Source: Pseudomonas sp. B28(2017) (GTDB lineage: Bacteria > Pseudomonadota > Gammaproteobacteria > Pseudomonadales > Pseudomonadaceae). From it: 64,000 nucleotides of DNA. Below the pieces are notes generated by a model, which saw only the letters and a program-made list of their open reading frames with translations, was not told the origin of the DNA and searched no databases. A program made the translations under genes and the position numbers. Shown one piece after another: positions 46,146 through 55,838 of this stretch. Location of the stretch: assembly GCF_002113025.1 (NCBI RefSeq), contig NZ_NEJH01000001.1, positions 248,001-312,000 of the forward strand, written 5' to 3'. Within the stretch, counting starts at the first letter, position 1. Each line of letters starts with the position of its first letter.

Positions 46146-47273
46146 TTACAACGCCATGGCCAGGCCATTGGCGTGATCCCAGCCGACGCGCACTGCCGCG
46201 CCGTGTTCGAATGCATTGGCGCCGTGATCCTGATGGCGCGGCACACGCACGCAGACCACCCCGAAGGCCTGGGTGCGGACGCGGTATTCGGTGCAATTGC
46301 CCAGGTAAATGCGATCTTCGACGCAGCCCGGCAGCTTCACTTCGCGGGTCATCTCGGCGTTGGCCCCGGCGATGCTGATCAGCTCCGGGCGTACCGCAAT
46401 GCAACCGGCGGCGTTGGCGCTCAGGCCCTTGCCGGTGGGGGTGAGGGGGCTGGTCAGTTCCAGTCCTTGCTCGGTACGCAGCACCACCGAATGGCCGTTG
46501 AGCTGGCGGACGGTGCCGTCGAACAGGTTGGACTCACCGATAAAGTCGGCCACATAACGGCTGGCCGGGGCCTCATAGAGTTGTTCCGGGGTGGCGGTCT
46601 GGATGATTGAACCGTTGTGCATCACGCTGATGCTGTCACTCATCGACAGGGCTTCTTCCTGATCGTGGGTGACCAGCACGAACGTGATGCCGACCTCGCG
46701 CTGCAAGCGCAGCAATTCCGATTGCATCTCCTTGCGCAGCTTGCGGTCCAGCGCCGCCAGTGGCTCGTCGAGCAGCAACACCGTCGGCTTGTTGACCAGG
46801 GCGCGGGCGAGGGCGACACGCTGTTGCTGACCGCCTGAAAGCTCGCTCGGCTTGCGCTGGCCGAAGCCGCTCAGGCGCACCATTTCCAGCGCTTCATCAG
46901 CCATGTGCAGTTGCTTTTTTTTATCCGGGCGCGGTGTGCGATAGCGCAGGCCATAGGCAATGTTCTGCGCCACGGTCAGGTGCGGAAACAGCGCGTAATG
47001 CTGGAACACCATGTTCACCGGCCGCTCGAACGCCGGCACGCCGGCAACGCTCTTGCCGGCCAGACGGACCTCGCCGCTGGTGGGCTGTTCGAAGCCGGCG
47101 ATCATGCGCAAGGTGGTGGTCTTGCCGCAGCCCGAACCACCGAGGAAGGAATGAAACGAGCCACGCCGCACCGCGAAATTCAGACCGCCGACGGCCTGCA
47201 CCTCGCCATAGCGTTTGACCACATTGCAGAATTCGATATCGCTTGGCGGGGTGTCGTTCACGCTGTTGTTCAC
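46146..47273 (-). CDS. ABC transporter ATP-binding protein, PotA-like
   Basis: ATPase of 375 aa. Walker A is GGSGCGKTTT (about 42), Q-loop FQHYALFPHL, signature LSGGQQQR and Walker B LLLDEPLAALD, then the switch His in VLVTHDQEEALS. A C-terminal TOBE-type regulatory domain follows (about 270-375). The GTG start at 47273 has GGGAG 8 bases before it; an upstream TTG at 47318 is less likely. It is the first gene of the potA-D-B-C-aldehyde dehydrogenase operon and lies 217 bases downstream of the LuxR gene with REP elements between. Confidence 0.88.
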   Translation of the reverse strand: MNNSVNDTPPSDIEFCNVVKRYGEVQAVGGLNFAVRRGSFHSFLGGSGCGKTTTLRMIAGFEQPTSGEVRLAGKSVAGVPAFERPVNMVFQHYALFPHLTVAQNIAYGLRYRTPRPDKKKQLHMADEALEMVRLSGFGQRKPSELSGGQQQRVALARALVNKPTVLLLDEPLAALDRKLRKEMQSELLRLQREVGITFVLVTHDQEEALSMSDSISVMHNGSIIQTATPEQLYEAPASRYVADFIGESNLFDGTVRQLNGHSVVLRTEQGLELTSPLTPTGKGLSANAAGCIAVRPELISIAGANAEMTREVKLPGCVEDRIYLGNCTEYRVRTQAFGVVCVRVPRHQDHGANAFEHGAAVRVGWDHANGLAMAL

Positions 47274-47373
47274 GAGGCGGGCTCCCTTGCAGTGATGAAT
47301 CAGTGCGTCGGGGGTCAAACTAGCAATCGGGGTTTTGCGGTGTATATATCCCTTGGGGGATAGGAGCGATTCA

Positions 47374-47468
47374 TTGTAGGAGCTCGCTCGCGATGGTCGT
47401 TAACGATTACGCGTGATGACTGGCTGAACGCAGTGCTCTTGAGTTCATCGCGAGCTCGCTCCTACAGG
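47374..47468. repeat. facing REP pair (REPIN)
   Basis: TGTAGGAGCTCGCTCGCGATGG (47375-47396) faces CATCGCGAGCTCGCTCCTACAG (47446-47467) across a 49-bp spacer that contains CGTTAACGATTACGCG, the extension also seen near 871. Between the LuxR stop and the potA promoter. Confidence 0.8.
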
Positions 47469-47490
47469 TTTTTTGCTTAACCGACAGGTA

Positions 47491-48315
47491 TCAGGCTTGC
47501 AGCTTGAGACCGGGCGCCTGCAACGGATCCTCCGTCAACTCCCGAATGAACAACCCCAGCAACTCCGACTGGCTGCCAATACCCAGCTTGGCGTAGATGT
47601 TCTTGCGGTGAATCTTCACCGTGCCGGGGCTGATGCTCAGTTGTTCGGCCACCGAGGCGCTGGAGTGGCCGCGCAGCAACAGTTGAACGATTTCCTGTTC
47701 GCGCCCGGTGAGGATGTGCGCGCCGAAGTGATCGAAGGCTTCGCGGATCTTGAAGTCCAGGTCTTGGGCCGGGCGTGGTTGCTGGGCCTGACGCAAGCGC
47801 CAGGCTTCATTGATGACCTGCTCGACCACCGCTTGTGCGCATTCGACCAACTGCATTTCGTCACGGCTGAAGGCGCAGCTGGCGGTCGAGCGCATCAGGG
47901 ACAGCACCGCCGTGGCGCCGTCGCCGAGGTCGACGAAAAACGCCACTTCCTCGGCCAGTCCGGTTTGCTGGTAATAGGTCAGGAAGTATTCGCCGAGGTA
48001 GAAATGGTCGGGGGCGAACTGACGCAGACGCCACAGTCCCGGTGCCTGACCGCGGGTGCAGGCCAGGTAGAACGGGTCGAGCAGGTAAGGCCCGCATTGA
48101 TAGTCGTCGACATACACCGCGCGCTTGTCCGCCGAGAAGGTATCGAACAACGCCAGTGGCCGGTGATTGCCTTCATAGACAAACAACACGAAATGATCGA
48201 CCGGGCAGATTTGCCGGATCCAGTGGCTCAACCCTGACAGCCGCGCATGCCCGGCAGGCAGGTCGAGCAGGTGGGCGACACCGGTGGTCCAGAGTTTCAG
48301 TTCCTTGGGGCGCAT
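47491..48315 (-). CDS. LuxR-family transcriptional regulator
   Basis: Regulator of 274 aa. An N-terminal ~180-residue effector domain of unknown type (no autoinducer-binding signature, and aromatic-rich DHFYLGEYFLTYYQQ) precedes the LuxR helix-turn-helix at about 205-260 (LTGREQEIVQLLLRGHSSASVAEQLSISPGTVKIHRKNIYAKLGI). It lies upstream of and in the same direction as the potA-D-B-C-aldehyde dehydrogenase operon, and probably controls it. It is transcribed from its own promoter. Confidence 0.88.
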   Translation of the reverse strand: MRPKELKLWTTGVAHLLDLPAGHARLSGLSHWIRQICPVDHFVLFVYEGNHRPLALFDTFSADKRAVYVDDYQCGPYLLDPFYLACTRGQAPGLWRLRQFAPDHFYLGEYFLTYYQQTGLAEEVAFFVDLGDGATAVLSLMRSTASCAFSRDEMQLVECAQAVVEQVINEAWRLRQAQQPRPAQDLDFKIREAFDHFGAHILTGREQEIVQLLLRGHSSASVAEQLSISPGTVKIHRKNIYAKLGIGSQSELLGLFIRELTEDPLQAPGLKLQA

Positions 48316-48490
48316 GGCGGCTACACGCAGTAGAGGATTGCCTGTGGATGCACAAAGTACGCCATGGCGGTTCTGCCCTCGTGGAGCGCGGCGGTTGGCA
48401 GTGCGCCGTGGAGAAGACGCACCGCAACAGGGCCGGGTGTTACCGAGTGCTACAGGGCGGGTAGCAAAAATGATCAGGTGGAACGGTCAT

Positions 48491-49720
48491 TCACGCACCC
48501 GATCGGCGTTTTCCGGTAGACGGCAACAGGATCGTCAGAATCCCCAGCAGCGGCAGGTACGAACACAGCGTGTACACGTACTCGATGCCCTGGATATCCG
48601 CCAGATGCCCCAGCAGCGCGGCGCCAATGCCGCCGAATCCGAACATCAGGCCGAAGAACACCCCGGCGATCATGCCGACGTTGCCGGGCACCAGTTCCTG
48701 GGCGAAGACCACGATGGCCGAGAATGCCGAGGCGAGGATGAAGCCGATGATCATGCTCAGCACGCCCGTCCAGAACAGGTCGACGTAGGGCAGGGCGAGG
48801 GTGAACGGCGCGGCGCCGAGGATGGAAAACCAGATCACTTGCTTGCGGCCGATCCGGTCGCCGATCGGGCCACCAAAGAACGTGCCCGCCGCGACGGCGC
48901 CGAGGAACAGGAACAGGTACAGCTGCGAACTGGCCACCGACAGGTCGAACTTTTCGATCAGGTAGAAGGTGAAGTAACTGGTGAAGCTGGCCATGTAGAA
49001 GTACTTGGAGAACACCAGCAGCGCCAGCACCAGCAGGGCGAACGTCACCCGCCGTTTCGACAGACCGTGGGTGGCCTTGCTGCCTTGCTTGAGCTTGAAC
49101 AGGTTCAGATGATTGCGATACCAGCGGCTCAGGCCGTACTGCACGAGGATGGCAAACACCGCGAACAGGCCGAACCAGGCAACGTTGCCCTGGCCATAGG
49201 GAATGATGATCGCGGCGGCCAGCAACGGGCCGAAGGCGCTACCGGCATTGCCACCCACCTGAAAGGTCGATTGCGCCAGGCCGTAGCGACCGCCCGAAGC
49301 CAGGCGCGCCACCCGCGAGGTCTCGGGGTGAAAAGTCGACGAACCAACCCCCACCAGCGCCGAGGCCACGAGAATGGCCGGGAAGCTGCCGACCAGCGAC
49401 AGCATCAGAATGCCGATCAGGGTGCAGACCATGCCGGCCGGCAGCAGCCACGGTTTGGGATGACGGTCGGTGTAGAAACCGATCCACGGTTGCAGCAGTG
49501 AAGCGGTGAGCTGGAAGGTCAGGGTGATCAGGCCGACCTGGGTGAAGCTCAGGCCATAACTGGCCTTGAGCATCGGGTAGATCGAAGGCAGCACGGCCTG
49601 GATCAGGTCGTTGATCAGATGCGCCAGGGCACAGGCACCAATGACACGCATGACCAGCGGGCTGGCCTGGCTGGCAACCGAGACGGTGGGTGAGGGTGAG
49701 CTGAGGGTAGTGGTCGACAT
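48491..49720 (-). CDS. fsr: MFS efflux pump of the fosmidomycin-resistance (Fsr) type
   Basis: Transporter of 409 aa with about 12 membrane segments. Sequence matches the Fsr family: DLIQAVLPSIYPMLKASYGLSFTQVGLITLTFQ and STFHPETSRVARLASGG. The D-R-x-G motif of MFS loop 2-3 reads TDRHPKP, and a second is GDRIGRK. ATG at 49720 (MSTTTLSSPS). Family members export fosmidomycin and other compounds. Divergently arranged with the AraC regulator at 49855, 134 bases apart, which probably controls it. Confidence 0.85.
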   Translation of the reverse strand: MSTTTLSSPSPTVSVASQASPLVMRVIGACALAHLINDLIQAVLPSIYPMLKASYGLSFTQVGLITLTFQLTASLLQPWIGFYTDRHPKPWLLPAGMVCTLIGILMLSLVGSFPAILVASALVGVGSSTFHPETSRVARLASGGRYGLAQSTFQVGGNAGSAFGPLLAAAIIIPYGQGNVAWFGLFAVFAILVQYGLSRWYRNHLNLFKLKQGSKATHGLSKRRVTFALLVLALLVFSKYFYMASFTSYFTFYLIEKFDLSVASSQLYLFLFLGAVAAGTFFGGPIGDRIGRKQVIWFSILGAAPFTLALPYVDLFWTGVLSMIIGFILASAFSAIVVFAQELVPGNVGMIAGVFFGLMFGFGGIGAALLGHLADIQGIEYVYTLCSYLPLLGILTILLPSTGKRRSGA

Positions 49721-49854
49721 GGGCGGGTTTCCGGATAAAAAACGCGAACTGCGAGCGCAAGGCGCAGCCAATTTCGGGGTTCGGCGTTATCCTAGGGGCC
49801 TCAAGGATGCCCGTCTCGCGCAACTCGGGCACTGACCATCGCAAAAAGGGCGTC

Positions 49855-50628
49855 ATGATCAAGCCATTGCAGACATTCCTGGCGGAGATCGACCAGGGCG
49901 ACTGGAGCGTTCGCAGCAGTGCGACCGACTACCCGGAAAACTGGTTCATCCCGCCGCACTCCCATGAAAAGCATCAGCTGATCTATGCCATCGAAGGCGT
50001 GATGGTGGTGCACGCCGCGACGGGCCAATGGACGGTGCCGTCGAGCCGTGGGATCTGGATGCCGAGTGGAGAGGTGCACTCGATTCGCTGCGTGGGGGCG
50101 ATCAAGATGCGCAGCGTTTTCGTGCACCCTGACGCGAGCCCGGATTTGCCCGCCGAAACCCGGGCGGTGAGTGTTTCCGCGTTGCTGAGTGAGTTGATCA
50201 AGGTCTCGGTCGATTTCGACTTTTCCGTCGATCCGGACCCGCGGGAAGCCCGGGTGTTGCGGCTGATTCTGGATGAGCTGACGATCCTGCCGACCTTGCC
50301 ATTGAACCTGCCGCAGCCCACTGATCAACGTATCAACCTGATCTGTAGCGCGTTGCAGCGTGATCCCGGGGATGGCTCGACATTGTCGGACTGGAGCACC
50401 CGGCTGGGCCTTGACGAAAAAACCATCCAGCGACGGTTCCGCAAGGAAACCGGCATGACCTTCGGCCAATGGCGCCAGCAAGCACGACTGCTGTTGGCGC
50501 TGGAACGAATCGCCGTTGGGGAGAAGATCATCGACATTGCCGGCGAGTTGGGATACGACAGCCCGAGCGCGTTCACGACCATGTTCAAGAAGCAGTTCGG
50601 CAAGACGCCGAGTGATTTTTTCAAGTGA
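49855..50628 (+). CDS. AraC-family regulator
   Basis: Regulator of 257 aa. An N-terminal cupin-like sensor with His/Glu-rich metal/ligand pocket (NWFIPPHSHEKHQLIYAIEG, then PSSRGIWMPSGEVHSI) precedes a double helix-turn-helix DNA-binding domain (about 170-257: TFGQWRQQARLLLALERIAVGEKIIDIAGELGYDSPSAFTTMFKKQFGKTPSDF). Starts at 49855 ATG after an AAGGG. Divergent from the Fsr-type pump and probably its activator or repressor. Confidence 0.88.
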   Translation: MIKPLQTFLAEIDQGDWSVRSSATDYPENWFIPPHSHEKHQLIYAIEGVMVVHAATGQWTVPSSRGIWMPSGEVHSIRCVGAIKMRSVFVHPDASPDLPAETRAVSVSALLSELIKVSVDFDFSVDPDPREARVLRLILDELTILPTLPLNLPQPTDQRINLICSALQRDPGDGSTLSDWSTRLGLDEKTIQRRFRKETGMTFGQWRQQARLLLALERIAVGEKIIDIAGELGYDSPSAFTTMFKKQFGKTPSDFFK

Positions 50629-50887
50629 TGGAAGAACACGTGGTGTGCATGATCGAGCGATGTCCAACGTAAAGAAACTACCTGATTCACTGCGGTAAAT
50701 GCCGTAAACCATGGGGTTCGTCTCAATATCCCGCCTGCAGGTGCGCACCCAAGCGGTCGCCGACGGCGTCTGGCCGCCGGAAAACTCTGGCCCGCAGCTG
50801 CGGGACATGTGCTCGACGATCTACCTGCCCGCGAGGTTTTCGCCCTTGCAGTGACGAGGGGCACACCTGTGTCTGCTGTCGTTGTCC

Positions 50888-52174
50888 TCAGAAACGATCC
50901 AGTCGGTACGCCGCCGTCGCCGGCAGGTCGTGGGGCTGGGCGCCGGTCAAGGGCGAGGCCATTTGCGCAATCATTTCCGCCGTGACCGCCGCCTGGGTCA
51001 ACCCCAGGTGCTGATGGCCGAAGGCGAGCAGGACCTTGCCGTCGCACACCCGATCGATGATCGGCAGGGAGTCGGGCAAGGAAGGCCGAAAACCCATCCA
51101 CGGTGTGGCCGCTTCGGCACTCAGGTCGTGTTTGAACAGGCCTTTGCTCAATCGGTGCAATTGCCAGGCACGTTCCATCGTCGGTGGACATTCGAGACCG
51201 GCGAATTCAACGGTGCCGGCCAGGCGCAGCCCATCGGCCATCGGCGTCATGATGAACTTGCGCTCAAGCGAGGTGACGGCAAACGGCAAGCGTTGGTGTT
51301 CGTGGGGCAGCATCAGGTGATAGCCGCGCTCGGTGTCCAGCGGCACCTTCTTGCCGGTCAGCGCGGCGGTGAGCTTCGCCGAATGCGCGCCGCAGGCGAT
51401 CAGCACTTGTCGACTGCTGACGCGGCCTTGATCTGTGTTCAACGACACGCCGTGTTCATTCAACTGCCCGCCCTCGACCCGCCGCTGGAGGAACTGTACG
51501 CCGCTGCTTTTCGCCGCATGAACCAGTTCGCCCACCACCCGGAAGGGATCGAGAAAATGCCCGGTGCGCGGGAAGAACAGACCGCCGCGGATCTGCTCGC
51601 TGAGTTGCGGTGCAGCATCGCGGACGGTCCTGGCCTGCCAGAAGTCGACCGGCACCTGTTGCTGGCGCATGCGGGCCTGCAGCGCTTCGATGGCCAGTTG
51701 CGAGTCGGCGCGCTCGAACACCAATAACGAGCCGTCTTCCTTCAGCAGATGGGGACGCTCGATGGCCTCCAGCAAACGGTTCCAGGCACCCAGGCTGCTT
51801 TCATTGAGTGCACGGATGCCGGCCACGGTGCGCTGGAACGGCGCGGGCCGCAGGTTCAGCAACAGGCGCATGAACCAGGGCAGGGCCCGGGGCATGTATT
51901 TCCAGTCCAGGCGCAGCGGGCCCATGGGGTCCAGGAGCATGGCGGGCAGGCGTTTGAGGATGGACAGGTCGGCGATGGGGAACACCTGCTCGGTGGCCAG
52001 GTGCCCGGCATTGCCGAACGAGGCGCCACGGCCGGGCTCCTGCTGATCGATGACCACCACCCGCCGACCCTGGCGAGCCAGGCGCAGGGCGCAAGCGACG
52101 CCGATGATCCCGGCGCCGATCACGGCAACGTCCGCCGTGACGTGCGGGTTGTTGAATAGGGATGAGTTGGACAT
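50888..52174 (-). CDS. lhpB: cis-4-hydroxy-D-proline dehydrogenase (FAD, DadA-like)
   Basis: FAD-dependent oxidoreductase of 428 aa. An N-terminal dinucleotide-binding GxGxxG (VIGAGIIGVACALRLARQGRRVVVID, about 16-42) marks the DAO/DadA superfamily. Its position after 2-oxoglutarate semialdehyde dehydrogenase and the epimerase/deaminase genes of hydroxyproline catabolism points to oxidation of cis-4-hydroxy-D-proline to Delta1-pyrroline-4-hydroxy-2-carboxylate. In some pseudomonads this step uses a multi-subunit dehydrogenase; a single DadA-like chain is here. The gap to the upstream gene is only 3 bases. Function is by context and moderate in certainty. Confidence 0.75.
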   Translation of the reverse strand: MSNSSLFNNPHVTADVAVIGAGIIGVACALRLARQGRRVVVIDQQEPGRGASFGNAGHLATEQVFPIADLSILKRLPAMLLDPMGPLRLDWKYMPRALPWFMRLLLNLRPAPFQRTVAGIRALNESSLGAWNRLLEAIERPHLLKEDGSLLVFERADSQLAIEALQARMRQQQVPVDFWQARTVRDAAPQLSEQIRGGLFFPRTGHFLDPFRVVGELVHAAKSSGVQFLQRRVEGGQLNEHGVSLNTDQGRVSSRQVLIACGAHSAKLTAALTGKKVPLDTERGYHLMLPHEHQRLPFAVTSLERKFIMTPMADGLRLAGTVEFAGLECPPTMERAWQLHRLSKGLFKHDLSAEAATPWMGFRPSLPDSLPIIDRVCDGKVLLAFGHQHLGLTQAAVTAEMIAQMASPLTGAQPHDLPATAAYRLDRF

Positions 52175-52177
52175 GGC

Positions 52178-53755
52178 CTAGGCTTCTCTCTGGCCGTCGA
52201 GCAGGCGACGCAACTGCAACGGATTGCCGTGCTTGAGCGCGGCCGGCAACAAGGCGTCCGGGAAATCCTGGTAGCAGACCGGGCGCAGGAAACGCAGGAT
52301 GGCGGCGGTGCCGACCGAGGTGGTGCGCGTGTCGGAAGTCGCCGGGAACGGGCCGCCATGAACCATGGCATCACACACCTCGACCCCGGTCGGCCAGCCA
52401 TTGACCAACAGGCGCCCGGCCTTGCGCTCCAGAGTCGACAACAATGCCCTGGCGCTCTCCACGTCGGCATCGTCCAGGTGCAGGGTGGCGGTCAGTTGGC
52501 CTTCCAGGTGTTCGATGACCTGGCGGATTTCCTCGTCGCTGGTGCATTGCACGATCAGAGATGCGGCACCGAACATTTCTGCCTGCAAGGCCGGGTCGGC
52601 GAGAAATTCGCTGGCCTGGGTGACGAACAGGTGGGCCTGGCACTGGTTAGGCGTTTCACCTTCAAGGCCGCTGGCCACCGATTGCGCGTGGGCATGCTCG
52701 ACCAGCGCACCGACGCCGGCCTCGTAGGCGTTGAAAATACCTGGGGTGAGCATGGTCTGTGCCGGGCTGCGCTGGATCAGTTGCGCGGCCGTGTGGATGA
52801 AGCGCCCAAGGGCCGGGCCTTGGCGGGCAATCACCAGGCCGGGGTTGGTGCAGAACTGACCGGCGCCTTGGGTGAGGGAGGTGACGAAACCTTGCGCCAG
52901 CGCTTCGGCTCGCGATTGCAGTGCCGCCGGGAACAGCAAGACCGGATTGATCGAGCTCATTTCCGCGTACACCGGGATCGGCTCGGGACGCGCCTGGGCC
53001 GCCTTGCACAAGGCGATGCCACCGCTGCGCGAGCCGGTAAAGCCCACGGCCTTGATGCGCGGGTCGGTGACCAGGGCGATGCCCACTTCGCGGCCAGAGC
53101 CGAATAACAGGGAAAACACGCCTTCATGCAACCCGCACAGTTTGACCGCACGGGCCAGCGCCCGACCCACCAGCTCGCTGGTGCCGGGGTGCGCGCCATG
53201 GGCCTTGACGATCACCGGGCAACCGGCGGCCAGCGCCGACGCGGTGTCACCGCCGGCAACCGAGAAGGCCAGGGGAAAGTTGCTGGCGCCGAACACGGCC
53301 ACCGGCCCCAGCGGCACCTGACGCTGACGCAGATCCGGGCGGGGCAGGGGCTGGCGTTCCGGCAGTGCGCTGTCGACCCGTACATCCAGCCATTCGCCAG
53401 CGCGTACGGTGCGGGCAAAGGTGCGTAACTGCTGGCAGGTGCGGCCGCGTTCACCCTGGATACGCGGGCGCGGCAGGCCGGTCTCGGCCACGGCGCGGTC
53501 GATCAACTCATCGCCCAGAGCTTCGATTTCGCTGGCGATGGTTTCGAGGAATTCGGCGCGGGCGTCCAGGGATGTCGAGCGATAGCTGTCCAGGGCACTC
53601 CACGCCAGGGCGCAGGCCTGTTCGACGTGCTCGCTGCCGCCGCCGTGATAGGCCGGTTCGAGGGGCAGATCAGTGGCGGGATCAATGCCGTGGATCGCTT
53701 CACGGTTGCCGGGGATGGCCTGTTGGCCGATCAGCATGTTGCCTGTCAGAGTCAT
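52178..53755 (-). CDS. 2-oxoglutarate semialdehyde dehydrogenase (2,5-dioxovalerate dehydrogenase)
   Basis: NADP-type aldehyde dehydrogenase of 525 aa, the usual length for 2,5-dioxovalerate dehydrogenases. It oxidises the semialdehyde made by the deaminase to 2-oxoglutarate, the last step of hydroxyproline degradation. Catalytic Cys in [10 protein letters not shown] (about 295), general-base Glu in [10 protein letters not shown] (about 260), and cofactor stretch [19 protein letters not shown] (about 150). The ATG at 53755 has AGGAAA upstream, and the extra 68 residues of the longer frame are Arg/Ser-rich and rejected. A terminator lies between it and the deaminase gene. Confidence 0.88.
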   Translation of the reverse strand: MTLTGNMLIGQQAIPGNREAIHGIDPATDLPLEPAYHGGGSEHVEQACALAWSALDSYRSTSLDARAEFLETIASEIEALGDELIDRAVAETGLPRPRIQGERGRTCQQLRTFARTVRAGEWLDVRVDSALPERQPLPRPDLRQRQVPLGPVAVFGASNFPLAFSVAGGDTASALAAGCPVIVKAHGAHPGTSELVGRALARAVKLCGLHEGVFSLLFGSGREVGIALVTDPRIKAVGFTGSRSGGIALCKAAQARPEPIPVYAEMSSINPVLLFPAALQSRAEALAQGFVTSLTQGAGQFCTNPGLVIARQGPALGRFIHTAAQLIQRSPAQTMLTPGIFNAYEAGVGALVEHAHAQSVASGLEGETPNQCQAHLFVTQASEFLADPALQAEMFGAASLIVQCTSDEEIRQVIEHLEGQLTATLHLDDADVESARALLSTLERKAGRLLVNGWPTGVEVCDAMVHGGPFPATSDTRTTSVGTAAILRFLRPVCYQDFPDALLPAALKHGNPLQLRRLLDGQREA

Positions 53756-53820
53756 GGTATTTCCTGAAAAAAAGAGGGTGGGCGTTTGCGAAAAAACGCG
53801 GTACCGCCGTGGGCGAAAAT

Positions 53821-53848
53821 AAAAGCGGCGCGCTTTGGCACGCCGCTG
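53821..53848 (-). terminator. terminator within the hydroxyproline cluster
   Basis: Minus-strand stem AGCGGCG/CGCCGCT (53825-53831 with 53842-53848) followed by TTTTATTTT. Located 14 bases beyond the deaminase stop and about 65 bases upstream of the aldehyde dehydrogenase start. Confidence 0.8.
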
Positions 53849-53861
53849 TACAGGCTGAATG

Positions 53862-54809
53862 TCAGGCGAAGCCCTGCTCGGCCGACCACTGCTCGTACCA
53901 CTGACGGAACAGCGCGTACTGGTTCTCGGCATAACGACGCTGGGCATCGCTGAGGGCATCGGTTTCGTTGAAGTGCAGGGTGTATTCCTTGTCGCCGTTG
54001 AGCACCATCAGGTGCTTGTAGTAGAGCACCAGGTCGCAGCCCTCATCGAAGGACGACAGCACAGCCAGGGCGGACTCCAGTTCCCGCGCCTGACGACGTG
54101 CCTTGGCATCGCCCTTGGCCGCTTGTTTGCTCAAGGCCACCAGGCGCAACACTTCGCGCGGCAGCGCGTTGCCGATGCCGGTGATGGCGCCGGTGGCGTT
54201 GCAGTTGACGAAGCCATGAACCACCTGGGTGTCGACACCGACCATCAGGGTCACGTCATCGTCCCTGGAGGTGATGTGTTCGGCGGCGTAGCGCAGGTCG
54301 GCCGCACCGCCGAACTCCTTGAAGCCGATCAGGTTCGGGTACTCGCGGCGCAGTTCGAAGAACAGATCGGCGCGGGTGGCGAAGCCGTAGTAAGGGCTGT
54401 TGTAGATCACCGCCGGCAAGCTCGGGGCGGCTTCGAGGATCGCGGCGAAGTGGGCTTTTTGTGCAGTGGCCGAAGCGCCGCGAGACAGCACGCGAGGAAT
54501 GACCATCAAGCCATGGGCGCCGACTTTGGCTGCGTGTGCCGCATGGGAAACCGCTTCGCGGCTGTTGACCGCACCAGTGCCGACGATGGTCGGAACGCCA
54601 GCGGCCACCAGGCGCGCCACGCCTTCCTGACGCTCGGCCTCGGTCAGCAGCGGCCAGTCGCCCATGGAACCGCAATACACCACTGCGCTCATGCCGATGT
54701 CGATCAGCTCGCGACCCTTGGCCACCAGCGCGTCGAAGTCCGGCTTGCGCTCGGCGGTGCATGGGGTCATCAGCGCAGGGATGCAGCCGGTGAAAATGTT
54801 GTCGCTCAT
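53862..54809 (-). CDS. lhpC: pyrroline-4-hydroxy-2-carboxylate deaminase (DapA family)
   Basis: DapA/NAL-type TIM-barrel enzyme of 315 aa that deaminates and dehydrates the cyclic imine to 2-oxoglutarate semialdehyde. The Schiff-base Lys is K164 in LIGFKEFGG and the Tyr of the proton relay is Y140 (YNSPYYG); the N-terminal start is typical ([12 protein letters not shown]). DapA itself would be elsewhere, since the cluster context is that of 4-hydroxyproline degradation. ATG at 54809 follows AGGAG by 10 bases; the ATG at 54836 is also open. Followed by a terminator. Confidence 0.87.
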   Translation of the reverse strand: MSDNIFTGCIPALMTPCTAERKPDFDALVAKGRELIDIGMSAVVYCGSMGDWPLLTEAERQEGVARLVAAGVPTIVGTGAVNSREAVSHAAHAAKVGAHGLMVIPRVLSRGASATAQKAHFAAILEAAPSLPAVIYNSPYYGFATRADLFFELRREYPNLIGFKEFGGAADLRYAAEHITSRDDDVTLMVGVDTQVVHGFVNCNATGAITGIGNALPREVLRLVALSKQAAKGDAKARRQARELESALAVLSSFDEGCDLVLYYKHLMVLNGDKEYTLHFNETDALSDAQRRYAENQYALFRQWYEQWSAEQGFA

Positions 54810-54866
54810 TTTGTTGTCACTCCTGGAAGCGTTCATTCAGATCTGGTTAAAGAAAAGGCGTGGCGC

Positions 54867-55793
54867 TCAAATGCCCCACGCAAAGGGATCCTGTTCGTCG
54901 ATCAGCAAGGTGCTGTCGGCGGTCATGTAGGCGCGGCCGGTAATGAACGGGCGGATGCGTTCGCCTTCCCATTCGTAACTGCCGACGAACTGGCTGGCGG
55001 TGATGCTGGCCTGGACCCAGCGTTCACCGGCGGCCAGTTTTCCGTCGGCCGCCAGGCACGCCAGTTTCGCGCTGGTGCCGGTGCCGCAGGGCGAGCGGTC
55101 ATAGGCCTTGCCGGGGCACATGACGAAGTTGCGGCTGTCGGCGTGATCGTCGTCGGCAAACAGTTCGATGTGGTCGATCAGCGCGCCGTCTTCACCGTGG
55201 ATGCCCTGGGCCTCGAGGGCCTTGAGCATGGCCCAGGTGTACTCGGTGAGGAACTCGACGTTGTCCATCTGCAACGCCTGACCGTGATCGGACACCAGGA
55301 AAAACCAGTTGCCGCCCCAGGCGATGTCGCCGTACACGCGGCCATGTCCCGGCACTTCGACCTGCACCTGCTGGCGGTAGCGGTAGGCGGGCACGTTGCG
55401 CAGGGTGACGTTGCCGTCCTCATGCAGCGTGGCGCTGACCGGGCCGACCGGCGTATCGATCTTGTGTTCGCCGGGCTGGATATGACCCAGGTAATGCAGT
55501 GAGTTGACCAGGCCGATGGTGCCGTGACCGCACATGCCGAGGTAGCCGGCGTTGTTGAAGAAGATCACGCCACAGGTGGCATCCGGCGACACCGGTTCGC
55601 AGTACAGCGCACCCACCAGCACATCGTTGCCGCGGGGTTCCAGCAGGCAGGCGCGGCGCCATTGGTCATGCTGCTCGCGCAGGGCATCGCGCTTCTCGGC
55701 CATGGTCCGGCCGGACAGCTGGGGCAGACCTGACATCACCAGGCGAGTCGGTTCACCGCCGGTGTGGGAATCAATGACATGTACTTTCTTCAT
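54867..55793 (-). CDS. lhpA: 4-hydroxyproline 2-epimerase
   Basis: Proline-racemase-family enzyme of 308 aa that converts trans-4-hydroxy-L-proline to cis-4-hydroxy-D-proline. Both catalytic cysteines are present: C88 in GYLGMCGHG and C236 in [10 protein letters not shown], and the former motif with MCGHG distinguishes hydroxyproline epimerase/racemases from 3-hydroxyproline dehydratases (which replace one Cys). ATG at 55793 after GGAAAGG. Lies between the permease and the deaminase genes in one operon, the usual order. Confidence 0.93.
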   Translation of the reverse strand: MKKVHVIDSHTGGEPTRLVMSGLPQLSGRTMAEKRDALREQHDQWRRACLLEPRGNDVLVGALYCEPVSPDATCGVIFFNNAGYLGMCGHGTIGLVNSLHYLGHIQPGEHKIDTPVGPVSATLHEDGNVTLRNVPAYRYRQQVQVEVPGHGRVYGDIAWGGNWFFLVSDHGQALQMDNVEFLTEYTWAMLKALEAQGIHGEDGALIDHIELFADDDHADSRNFVMCPGKAYDRSPCGTGTSAKLACLAADGKLAAGERWVQASITASQFVGSYEWEGERIRPFITGRAYMTADSTLLIDEQDPFAWGI

Positions 55794-55838
55794 AAACCTT
55801 TCCATTAGAGGACCACGCAGGTTTTGCTGGCCTGAATT

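Noticed and set aside
45135..46610. A 491-codon open frame on the plus strand
   Set aside because: Antisense of the PotD- and PotA-like genes, whose motifs (Tat signal, Walker boxes) are unambiguous.
50713..50880. Coding-like stretch on the plus strand (frame with GHVLDDLPAREVFALAVTRG)
   Set aside because: Too short, no start or ribosome-binding site, and I could not link it to a family with any confidence; it may be a gene relic.
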